A stretch of DNA of 64,000 nucleotides from NCBI GenBank assembly GCA_900642245.1, contig CAAAJI010000133.1:28650-92649 (forward strand), read 5' to 3'. This stretch comes from Fragilaria radians (Eukaryota > Bacillariophyta > Fragilariophyceae > Fragilariales > Fragilariaceae). The notes beneath the pieces are model-generated. The model saw nothing but the letters and a program-made list of their open reading frames with translations, was not told the origin of the DNA and did no database searches. Positions 35,998 to 45,725 of the stretch are shown here, piece after piece (the stretch's first letter is position 1; the number at the start of each line of letters is the position of its first letter). The position numbers were made by a program, and so were the translations under genes.

Positions 35998-38712
35998 CTA
36001 ATTAAGGTTCACATCATTATCTTCTTCACTTGAGGCTTCACCTTCTTCATCTATACTATCGTCGAAATCTGAATCGATTTCCATTAAGGCATTAAGCTCA
36101 CGCATTACTCGTGACAGCCTATCCCAATCGCTTCTAAAAAACACGTATGCCAAGGACCAAACGGATGTTGCGAACCCAATAGTGAAAGCTCCCATAACAC
36201 TATTTAAATCGAATTTCAGACAGTAAATACAAATCAAGGCAAGAGGCATAGAAAGTAGCCATCGTGTCAATAGAATCATAAACGTAGCGAGCCTGTACCG
36301 ACCTTGGGCTCCTAGTAAACTCCAAACATTTAGCGAGAAGTTCATCACTACGCATCCAAGTGCCACGTTCGAAATTAGGGAGCTGACAAGAGATTGTAAA
36401 ATTGGATCTGGCGTCAATAGTCTGGAAATATCTCTCCCAGCCATGAGAAGAATTGAGGACAACAATAGAGATTGAAAAGTTGCAACCAACAGGGCCTTGT
36501 GAGAGGAATGTCGAGCCATCACTCCATTCCCTGAACCTAAATGATAAGCGACTCTGATTGCAGCCGCTTCACCGTATCCCTCTGTAGAAGCTTCTAAAAG
36601 TCTCCAAATTGCACAAACTACCGCCCAAGTTGCCACTATGTCAAAAGTTTAGTCAGTGACCAAAATGCATGGTGTGTTTTTGGGGGTACAATACTTACCT
36701 TCTGCAGGGCCCAATGAACTTACGAAAAACAACAACATTTCCCACTCTCCATATTCCAAAAACGATCCTATTAAAAGAGGCAGGATCGTCATAAAAAGAG
36801 ATCTTACTGCTTCCGTGTTCTGTGAAAATCAAAGGTCATGGGTCAATCTTTCGTCAAAAATTATATAACAAACATGTTTGCAATATAGATTCTTACCCTT
36901 AGAGCGCAAGATCGTAGCATTCCCTTACAGAATAGTCGAAGCCAGCCTTTCAGACATGCGTACAAAATCTTGACCGCAAAGCTAACGCAACCAACTATTA
37001 GTTGAATTTTACCGACTTCTTGTAGGGTGATTGACTTTACAAACAAGACAGCAAGCCATGAAGCCAGTGCCATCGTTGAATCTTCTAGAAATGCAAATCG
37101 CGATTCGAAAGCATGATTTCCGTTCAGATGCATGAGTACAGTCAAAGCTCTGGATATACTTTGAAGTACTTGATGACCCAGAATAATGTTCGTATATGAT
37201 TGAGCCAAAACGGCAATACTCTGTGAACCAACAAGCCATAACACGAGATCATCCATGATCATCAACCACATCAGGACTAGCGGTATGTTGGCTATAAGAA
37301 TCATGATGATTGATAGCTGAGCATATTGCCCTGCTAAAAACCAGCTTCCAATGGAAAGAGCATGAGCACAAAGTGTACTCTCAGCATCTGCGATAGCTCC
37401 AAGCAAGGCGTTGGTAAAACCCAACATGAGGTGCACGATGACATAGGCAATCATGGAATCAGATGAAATAAAGTTAGCAATCAAGGAAAATGTTACGATG
37501 TGAAATAACACATGAGCGACTGCGCCTAGAGTCAGAGGAAGTCCGATTTCGAGTATGCGAAGCATTTCGTAATCGGGTTCGGAAACGTCTACTAAAATAT
37601 CCAAAGCCGCGATGCAAGAGCGAGGCCTCCAAAGAGCTCCTTGGCCACAGCATACAGAAATATCTTGTGCTTCGTTTTGATGTAAGGGATTTAAACGTCC
37701 AGGATCACCTGCATCTGCAGCATCGTTTGGAGAAATGTCATCAATAGTAGTCCCGAATTGTGAAGATGAGAGATCATTGCTGCGCAAACTCAGTTGACGT
37801 TTGCCTTGATAATTAATAATGACCTTCTGTTGCATTAACGGAGGCTCTACCAAATCGTCTGTGAGGATAGAACTCGCAACGTCACTCATGCCATGTACCT
37901 TATTATGTCCGAAATCTGCACGAGGTTTCGCATTCAACGACTGTCGTTGAGAAAGATTTGATGAAGTTCCCATGCTTTCAGCTTCCTTTCGAAAAGACTT
38001 GAGAACAACTTCAGGACGCCCAATGCGTCCTCGAGCTTTCCATTTATGAACATGAACATCCCAAACTTGGGTCTTTGGAGTTTTAACTTGCCGCATGTGA
38101 AGTCTAGAGGTGGTTGCAGCGCTTGGGACGTTGGAAGGTTGAGATGTCACTCCATTCTGAGAAGGACCTGTTCTGGATACTGTAGATGCGCGAACCTGAG
38201 ATCCTGAAAGAATGGACATGTAATCAGGGTCTTCGTCAGGATAGGTAGTAGCAGCAATCTATATGAATTTCGTTCATATTGTTAGCTATAAATTGATCAT
38301 TCATTTGGATGCTATTCAAAGACAAAATTAGTTCGTTTCTTACCTTATCCATTCTTCGGAAAAATTGCTCAAGAGCTACAGCTTTGATGCCTGTGGATTC
38401 ATGCGTCACATGTGTAACTCTTTGATCCAGCGGTGGTGTGTTTGATAACTGTGTCGAAATAACGTGCTCAGCATGTCCCAGATTATCCACGGCTGGAGCG
38501 AATTCGTTTCGCTGGTCGTAAGCCTCAGGTCCACCTACCAACTTCGTTTCCCGAAGTCTTTGAAAACGCCGACCCCATCGAACAATTGGTGCAATAATCA
38601 GGAACGACAACCCAGCGTATAAGACAACTATTATGTGAAACCATACATCGGTTTCGCTTGTTTCCGGGATATATCCTGAGAAGCTCTCTGTGTCTGAGCC
38701 TTTGGGATCCAT
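35998..38712 (-). CDS. MATE-family transporter, copy 1 (four exons)
   Basis: Exons 38712-38344, 38258-36897, 36819-36699 and 36635-35998; introns GT-AG of 85, 77 and 63 bp. Sum 2490 nt, 829 aa. Exon 1 encodes a single membrane segment (about residues 22-45, VWFHIIVVLYAGLSFLIIAP) before a long polar linker (about 46-330). The linker ends with the motif ISPNDAADAGDPG, then WRPRSC. Then comes the MATE fold, about 12 membrane segments: LGFTNALLGAIADAESTLCA in the first half, GAQGRYRLATFMILLTRWLL in the second. The tail is acidic (SDFDDSIDEEGEASSEEDND). MATE proteins export organic cations or drugs in exchange for H+ or Na+; the substrate is unknown. It is the paralogue of 53395-56015 and has an extra intron within GPAE|VATW. 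Confidence 0.9.
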
Positions 38713-39650
38713 TCTCAGCTATATCAATCAATCTCGAACGTGAAGGATGTTCTTGCTGCACTAAGAGATGCGTAGGAATTAAGTCCAGTGCATCACTGAC
38801 CGCCTCATCGAGACCCTTAAGATCAGAAATATCTATTGCCCAGAGTCGAGTAAAGTAGCTTAAATAATATTTATAGCTTGGTCTAACGTTACATAGTCGT
38901 TAATAATATCTCACGTAAAACTGTTCATTTGATCACAGATAAATAAAATCATTATTCGCAACTCGCATCCTTATTTAATTATGGCAAATAAGGATGGCAA
39001 TCGGAGTATTGCAGTTCCTTTTCGTCGATATGGTACATTTATCTCCTACAACCTACAACCACACTCTCTCGATTTCCATAAACGTAATTAGTCTGTTAAG
39101 GTTAAGTTCCAAATTTTGTTTATTCTTTCTCAAATCAAGTATTAGAATTGGTGCTGCATTACACTTTCTCCCAAGTGAGTAATGCTGTCATCACTTAGCT
39201 GCCCACTTCAGTCAAAAACTACTATGATATAAATGTTTAGATCATTTACATCAACTCCAAGAATGTATCTGATAAGTTCTATTTCCCCTTTATGTACTAT
39301 CCAATTGGACCATTTCTTTGTTCTAAATTATCCTCGTTGCATCGTTGATCATGTCAGTCAGACGGATATCGCTGAAAATCGGTATTGTCACCAATTAATT
39401 TGAACAAAACTATGTGATGAGTTCAAGAAGAAATTTGTTCACTTTAGGCTGTCACATAATGTAACTTTCTGAAAAGTCAGGCTTTGATTTAAGCAATGAG
39501 AGTACTTATTTCTAGATTAGTACTGTCGTCCCTTCTCATCATCGGTTAGAAGTAAGCTATTACAAATTGTTTTGCTACAGCTCTTACCTTGCTATCCTTT
39601 CCCATTTTTTCTTCGCATTGGCTCAATTTTAGGCGCGTGGCACCGTTCCA
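38713..39650. other. Intergenic region upstream of MATE copy 1
   Basis: About 0.94 kb containing the MATE copy 1 promoter and the left flank of the hAT insertion. Nothing else recognised. Confidence 0.6.
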
Positions 39651-39658
39651 ATTGAAAC
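39651..39658. repeat. Target-site duplication, left copy (8 bp)
   Basis: ATTGAAAC immediately before the left inverted end; an identical copy is at 41113-41120. Eight base pairs is the length made by hAT transposases. Confidence 0.92.
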
Positions 39659-39676
39659 TAGAGGTGCACACAGCCA
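39659..39676 (+). repeat. hAT left terminal inverted repeat (18 bp)
   Basis: TAGAGGTGCACACAGCCA; exact inverse of 41095-41112. The YAGRGGTGCAC-like start is common at hAT ends. Confidence 0.92.
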
Positions 39677-39718
39677 ATGGGAAACGCAACAGCCACAGCC
39701 AACAGACAAAGCCCTTCT

Positions 39719-39739
39719 GGCTGTTGGCTGTTGGCTGTT
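39719..39739. repeat. Tandem GGCTGTT x3 in hAT left subterminal region
   Basis: Three perfect 7-bp units. More ACAGCC motifs lie on both sides in inverted orientation (39690-39701 and 39752-39757), so the region can fold into a hairpin. The right subterminal region has a similar cluster. Confidence 0.8.
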
Positions 39740-39780
39740 GGCAGCCGCAAACAGCCAGGAATAATGTACATGCTTTTTTA

Positions 39781-40643
39781 TCAAGTACCGACTGAGAGCA
39801 AATTCGTGTTTATATCAGCAATACTAACATTTGTGTGCTTCATGTTATAATTCAATAATGCTTGACTCATCAGCGCATCTGCGGTCATTGATGCTCTTCT
39901 GTTAGAAAACGCGTTCAGAAGGCATTGACATAGGTGGAACTGATAACCACTTTCTAGCTGCCATTGCAACCCTAAGATATTGTAATCTGTGCTCTCTCCA
40001 CCAAACCAAAGGATTGGTCTTTGCTGTAACACAAATTTCCAGATTCAAGTTGTCTTTTATCACCAATAAGCACAGGGATTCTTGGCAATGATCATCTGAT
40101 TCAGCGCATGTGTTTTACAAGCTTTTGATGGCAAGTCATATATGGAAGCTCCTGATTAAGGAGTGCTGTCATTGCCTTCTTCAGTAGGTGTAATTCATTG
40201 CAGTAGCATACTCTGTTGAGGTTATATGTTTCGTTTTTTGACTCCTTGGGTCTTAAAATGGAACCCAAAGTACATCAATACTCAAATAAAAAAAGCAAAC
40301 TTTGAATCCTGTGACAAATAATGCAGTGTTAAAACCAAAAAATAGTTTTTGAAGTCCATATATCGTTAGTTAGGCAGTAGTACTCCATTTCATCAATTAA
40401 TTGTTGCTTCATGCATTCTGTAACATTGTCACACAAAATCATCATATGCTTTTGTATTTTGGAATGTGATGGAAGAATGTATTTTTTTCTTAATCGACAC
40501 AAATATGCAACAAATTCTTGAAAGCCTTCATCCTCTACAAATTTGAACGGAGATATACTTTCAGAAGACCATTTGACAAGAAGTGTACCCCCCTGCAATT
40601 GCTCTTTATCATTTGCCATTTTCATGTCTTGCTCCTTAATCAT
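39781..40643 (-). pseudogene. Decayed hAT transposase
   Basis: Two frames. The first (40643-40329) reads FKFVEDEGFQEFVAYLCRLR, then YILPSHSKI, then TNDIWTSKT, the typical hAT block ending in the first catalytic Asp region (D.WTS). It then hits a stop. The second (40032-39781) reads ILWFGGESTDYNIL and then NRRASMTADALMSQALLNYN, matching the C-terminal hAT dimerisation domain (W...YP.L...; NRR..L....L..LL.L). The 300 bp between are in broken frames and too short to hold the missing core. A BED zinc finger would lie upstream (above 40643), where only disrupted fragments are seen. Confidence 0.8.
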
Positions 40644-41094
40644 TGCAGAAAATAAGAATCAACTATCTTCTGCTTCTTTTTGATGAATTGTTATTTGGCA
40701 CATGAAGCGTGCAAAGTTGTCTCATGTGATGGCATTCTACACAGAATTCCCATTTCCTTTAGAGTATGTAATGTCCTTATGATACAGCAAGCAATAAACT
40801 CCAATTGCATCTGAACTCTTGTTTATATTTCATTTTGGAGCCTTTTTCTGCCACTAGGTGAACACATTTCCAATGATTTTTGGTTGACCCTTTCATTTCA
40901 AAAAATGGAAATCCAGCAAAATTTAACTACCCTGGTCCAGCTTTCATTGCAGACTTGTCCAACACGTCGGAGCCAGTATTCTCACTCATTGGAGACCTTT
41001 TGGCTGTTTACGGCTGTTTGGTGACAGCCAGACACTACAGCTGTCTGTTTATTGGCTGTGGCTGTTTGGCTGCTGAATGCCACAGCCAGACAGC

Positions 41095-41112
41095 TGGCTG
41101 TGTGCACCTCTA
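41095..41112 (-). repeat. hAT right terminal inverted repeat (18 bp)
   Basis: TGGCTGTGTGCACCTCTA, the exact inverse of the left end, directly followed by the second ATTGAAAC. Confidence 0.92.
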
Positions 41113-41120
41113 ATTGAAAC
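41113..41120. repeat. Target-site duplication, right copy (8 bp)
   Basis: ATTGAAAC, identical to 39651-39658. Confidence 0.92.
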
Positions 41121-41618
41121 CCTTTCAATGGAGAGTCATTTTTGTTACTCATTGAGACACCATCTTGATGATTCTGGTGTGAGAAGCGGGTTTCTGCTTC
41201 ATATCTAACAAGCTTCCCTTTCAGATTCATTTTCTTAAATATAAAATTTGAGATCATTACTTTGAGGGGATAATTCACATTGTAATACTTTAGTTTAGTT
41301 TATACTTAATAATGAAGAGCTTCATACCTGGTTTGATTTGCAACTTTGTTATCATGTTTGAATAATTAGGTGGAATGATCTGAAGATTCAGAACGCATTC
41401 TTGTCAAGCCTGAGGAAAGAGCGATGTATCCAGCAGTGGACAAAGGACCAAGAACCAAATATTGAAACAGTTTGAGAAAACATTTTCACCTATATTTGAA
41501 TTACAATCTTCTTCGCAAACTCTGATGCATTGAATTTAAATGAATTGACGCGACTTTTCCTCTTGTGTGTGTCCCCATTTACAGTCAATTTTATGGTGAC
41601 TTACTAGGCGCGAGTAGC
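41121..41618. other. Intergenic region between hAT relic and NAD synthetase 3' end
   Basis: About 0.5 kb, nothing recognised; it holds the 3' UTR of the NAD synthetase gene. Confidence 0.6.
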
Positions 41619-43901
41619 CTATGACTTATTTGATTCTCGTACATCGTTGGATTCATCAGAGAGGGCCATTTCTTGCATTACCCGAAATTGACGGTTCCAT
41701 CGAATGTTGTAAAGGAAAGGCCTTAAATCAAATCGATTGTCATCGGGACTGTAGGCTTCAGCATGATAAGATGGAGTTAAGGTGCAAAGTTTGTGCCGGT
41801 GTATGGCATAATGAACAAAAAATCGTTGGACTTTTTCGGCGATTCGGATGGGAGTCAGATGAGACCAAATCCCTAGCAACATTTGGTACATGCTGACGGG
41901 CCCGCATCGATGTATCTTTCTCAAACGACCAAACCATCCGAGCTCGTCGTACGTCATGCCCATTTCATCTTCGTCGCGCTGCGAGTGTTCCGTGGTCATT
42001 GTCATGGGTGTTTCTGTTGAGCTGCTGTGATTATGCATATCTTCTTGATTGTTGCTACTCTCCTGTGGTCTAAGCTCAGCAGTAGGCGGAGCCAATGCAA
42101 TTTCACTCAATACCGAGTAGTCTTTAGCACAATGAAGCAGCATACGATTCAAATCGCGCTTACTCATCGCACCAATCGGATTTAAATCGGCAGAAGAGCA
42201 ATCATATTTTGTCAAATATCCCCGGAGAGCCTCATCGACATTGGCACTTCCAAGGACTAACAAAAATCCTGTTCGTCCGCGTACCCACGGCAATAGTTGC
42301 GCGAAGAAATAGGCAGTGACCATCCGAAGACGTGCCTGAATGTTTTGGAGAGCCAAATCTTGTGCAATTTCGGAAGATGTTGGAGAGGATTTGAAAGCCG
42401 AACGAAATTTTGGAGTCTGCCCCGTGACATTTCGAAAAACAGTCATGACTGCTTTCACCATAAGATCGATTCGAAGGGTAAGATGGTAGGAACCGATAGC
42501 ATTAGACAATCGCAAAGCACGAGATTCCGTCACTGACGATGAATACTCTGTACCCATGTACAAAGAGTGAAAGACAAAATGCGCCAGCTCAGTGGCAGAC
42601 TTTGGAATCCAATCTTGGCCAAGCTCTATGTCGTCTTGAGTTTCGACTTGCAGCACACGCTTCAAGTCGCGGCGGACCTGATCTTGTTTGGGGACAGCTT
42701 CAAGGACTAGTCGGCACATCACTCCAACAATTGCTGCGACGGCACTAGAATCTGCACCTCCGGAAAGTGGCAATAAGAATCCCGATGCCCCGCTGCGCCG
42801 AAGATAATCCCACAACCAACAAGCTGGTCCGAGGCAACATTCCTCTTCGGGTGTAGAATAATGAATTTTCTTAAGGGGCTGCGTAATTCGAGTGGAATGA
42901 TGTGTTCCTAAGGTAAGATTAGAACAAGGGATTATAAGAAGGGGGCGAGCTGATGGCGACGCCGCTTGAACACCAAATGAAGGAATTGAAGCACGATATG
43001 AAATTACTTGATCGATATCCACAGTTGCGACTTTGACAGTGATATCTTCCAAAGAAAATTGTGGTGCTTGTGATACAATTTGTCCGTTGACGACAATCAT
43101 GGAAGAACCATCGTAATAGAGTCGTCCACTGCCGTCGCACCCACGTTGATTGGCATAGAGGTAGACTCCACCGCACTTTTGCGTCGCGGATGCCATTAGC
43201 TGAATGCGTTGTTCCAGTTTTCGCAATTCGTGATGGGATCCCGAACCATTGCCCCAAATGTGAACGCCCTGAAGCGCCATTTCAACATGAGGTGCTCGGG
43301 GTGTCCATAACTCTTCGCAGGATTCGCAGCCAACTCGAATACCGTCTGCGGATTGTACACATCCCCATCCGAACGGACACGAGGATGATGAGTTTCCTTC
43401 ACCAGCAACATCATTAGTAGTAGTCACAGAAACACCACTGCCATGACCTTTACCAAGGGCAGCGTGCACAAAGGAAGGAAGTTGAAAGGTGGTCGTAGTG
43501 TGAGATGAATATGCTGTAAAGTATCGCGACTCGCGATAATTTCCTTGATCGGCCAAATCCGTTTTGGGCCGGATAAGTAGGATGGTTCTATTGTAACAGA
43601 GAATTCTACAATTGTAGCGCACTCCATCTTTTAAAACCGGCATCCCAAAATCACATAGCAGCCCATCAGAAGCACCTCGCTTTAGGATTTCCACCAAACT
43701 TTCCCAACAATGCTGAATCGTATCCTGTTCATAAAAATGATCTTCGCAACCATATCCACAAATTTCTAATTCAGGACCTAAACGATACTTTGCACCGAGA
43801 CGCTTGGCTTCTTCACAGCTTTCAATGATTCGCTCCATATTACCATCGAAGTCTAATGCCCATTGATTTAACTGACATGTTGCGACTATAACTTTTGTCA
43901 T
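41619..43901 (-). CDS. Glutamine-dependent NAD+ synthetase
   Basis: Single exon, 760 aa, the usual size for the eukaryotic enzyme (about 700). It makes NAD+ from nicotinic acid adenine dinucleotide, ATP and glutamine. The N-terminal nitrilase-type glutaminase domain (residues 1-320) has its triad: Glu in GPELEICGYGCEDHF (43-57), Lys113 in RPKTDLADQGNYRE, Cys195 in ESCEELWTP. The synthetase domain has the P-loop PLSGGADSSAVA (378-389) and later VLGSANVDEALRGYLTKYDC, DLNPIGAMSKRDL and DEMGMTYDELGWFGRLRK. Two insertions relative to the human enzyme are Gly/Ser-rich at about 150-176 and Ser/Thr/His-rich at about 632-660. No targeting peptide; cytosolic. Start ATG opens directly on the nitrilase strand TKVIVATCQ. 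Confidence 0.96.
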   Translation of the reverse strand: MTKVIVATCQLNQWALDFDGNMERIIESCEEAKRLGAKYRLGPELEICGYGCEDHFYEQDTIQHCWESLVEILKRGASDGLLCDFGMPVLKDGVRYNCRILCYNRTILLIRPKTDLADQGNYRESRYFTAYSSHTTTTFQLPSFVHAALGKGHGSGVSVTTTNDVAGEGNSSSSCPFGWGCVQSADGIRVGCESCEELWTPRAPHVEMALQGVHIWGNGSGSHHELRKLEQRIQLMASATQKCGGVYLYANQRGCDGSGRLYYDGSSMIVVNGQIVSQAPQFSLEDITVKVATVDIDQVISYRASIPSFGVQAASPSARPLLIIPCSNLTLGTHHSTRITQPLKKIHYSTPEEECCLGPACWLWDYLRRSGASGFLLPLSGGADSSAVAAIVGVMCRLVLEAVPKQDQVRRDLKRVLQVETQDDIELGQDWIPKSATELAHFVFHSLYMGTEYSSSVTESRALRLSNAIGSYHLTLRIDLMVKAVMTVFRNVTGQTPKFRSAFKSSPTSSEIAQDLALQNIQARLRMVTAYFFAQLLPWVRGRTGFLLVLGSANVDEALRGYLTKYDCSSADLNPIGAMSKRDLNRMLLHCAKDYSVLSEIALAPPTAELRPQESSNNQEDMHNHSSSTETPMTMTTEHSQRDEDEMGMTYDELGWFGRLRKIHRCGPVSMYQMLLGIWSHLTPIRIAEKVQRFFVHYAIHRHKLCTLTPSYHAEAYSPDDNRFDLRPFLYNIRWNRQFRVMQEMALSDESNDVRESNKS

Positions 43902-45725
43902 CTTTCTTGGTTCGGAAACTCAAATCGATTTGAGCACACAATGCACGATTATGGATCCAGTTTCTGTCTGTACACAGTATATATATCTATCAACTAGTAA
44001 AATCACGCTGGAGTTTTTTCCTAGATTTGGGGTAGAACGTAAAATTTAGTTTTCGAAAACAGGCTGCAATTTATTTATCACAACACAGAATATGTGCGAC
44101 TATTGATGCAGTTTGCCCCGCAGCCCATGATTGATGATACAAACCCCTAGTCTAATGTTACCACACAATTTGGAGTTGTAAACTACGAGCCTCATAAAAG
44201 ATCAGGTTCCTCCTTTTTCAAATAAATTTGAAATCACCTTTGCTATTTAGTGGCAGTAAATTGTCAGCCTTATTGGTTTCTGCACCCATTCTTCCACCCA
44301 GTCATCCCTGACTTTTCAATTAGCATGATCAGAATTATAGTTAGATAGGCTAGAATTATTGGTGGTTTTCCTAGTTATAACACAAGTCTTTGCTTTCGCA
44401 TGGGGAGGTTTGGAGTCATGGTGTTGACCTTCATGTCAGGGATTTCTGAGGATTCGATATAATTCTTCTAACTAACAGTCCAAAGGACTGATATATAAGC
44501 ATTCTTGAAAATGAGTGACTCTCTCGATTTTATGTTCTCAACAATTAGCCCTGTGACCTACCTCCTCCGTCACCAATGTTTCCAAGTCATACACAATGAT
44601 AGTAGCATCCAATATGTATTTCAATTTAAAACTGACAAGGAACATATTTAAACTTTTGACCCAAACACGAAGTAATTCATGGTGTTATGCTAAAAAATAG
44701 GAATAATTGGTTAGTCATTTTGTACTGATTTTGACTCTGACCTGATCCTACTTGCAAAAGCATTTGAATAATTTCACTTACTTAACGCTTGCACCACGTC
44801 CAACAAAGCGCATAATAATAGAGCAAAGAATGAAAAATCTAAAAATCTTAAGTTCACAATTAATATTGTTTATTCAAGAACCAGAAACAAAATGTGCAAT
44901 GAAAAAAGGGACAAAGACCAAAACTCAAAAATACAGTTTGTTCTCTTGCAATGCATTTAGCATCTATTTGTTGTAACATAACAAATAGAAGACTTTGTCA
45001 ACGTTAACAAGCTCAAGAAGAATAAGGTCCTTTGGCTATGATTAGTATTTTAGTGACCTCACTATTCACTTATATCACACGATTTTCTTGATTATTTGGA
45101 AAATAAAATTTTGTTTTCGTGTTGTATGTGGCTGGAAAATGGATTAAAGTATCATTCAAGTTATGACCTAGCTAAACGTTTCGCCATGTGTTGGCGCATA
45201 ATTGCAACTTGTTCGGTCCGGAGTTTGTTAACGCTCTGTCCTCTGTAAGAAGTAGAGGACGAATATTGTATGGATGCATTTAAAGCCAAGTGAAAAGGAG
45301 GTTGATTCTATCTTGAGGAGGAGTATGTAGTTTAGATTAAACTACAAAGATATATCTTCATTAAGTTTGACATAGAATTTCTTAAATCCTTTCGAACACA
45401 TTAATTTGAATTCAATCACTTTTTTCGTTTCGAGTCTGGTGCTGAAAATGACTTAGGAGTAGAATCATATTATCATCTTCGACAAAAAGTAAAGGACTCT
45501 AAAAATCTAGATTCAATATTCAGAGACCTTCATGTTGTGATGTGTTCCTTCAAAGTGCAATACAAAATTATCTAATGATTTCATCAGTTTAGCCTGATTT
45601 GCTCAAGTTACAGCAACATCGAATGATTGAATAAAAAGGAGTAGGTATTGCTTGAGGGATGAGTGAAGGATAATATATCGACGGAATGCATTCGAATCTG
45701 CTTCTGTGAGAATTGCACGGATCGA
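43902..45725. other. Intergenic region with one coding-like fragment
   Basis: 1.8 kb. The interval 45161-45307 on the minus strand is an ATG-less open piece of 48 codons with an AG acceptor just before it; its last 20 residues read LRTEQVAIMRQHMAKRLARS and then TAA. It looks like a real C-terminal exon, but I found no convincing upstream exon below the WDR59 stop at 45726. Otherwise nothing recognised. Confidence 0.45.

Larger units (their letters stand above)
39659..41112 (-). mobile_element. hAT-family DNA transposon relic (1454 bp), non-autonomous
   Basis: Both ends carry the perfect 18-bp inverted repeat TAGAGGTGCACACAGCCA (39659-39676 and, inverted, 41095-41112). The element is flanked by the 8-bp duplication ATTGAAAC. 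Inside, on the minus strand, are two transposase pieces: a central part (40643-40329) and the C-terminal dimerisation region (40032-39781), in the correct order. About 300 residues including most of the catalytic core appear missing or decayed, so the copy cannot encode a working enzyme. Dense GGCTGT/ACAGCC subterminal repeats lie inside both ends (39680-39770 and 40995-41095), as in hAT elements where transposase binds subterminal motifs. The perfect ends suggest it inserted recently or that ends were conserved for trans-mobilisation. Confidence 0.92.

Noticed and set aside
40982..41278. 98-codon minus-strand frame across the hAT right end
   Set aside because: It crosses the element boundary and target duplication, so it is not a conserved protein; the Gln/Thr/Ala-rich part is just the subterminal repeats translated.
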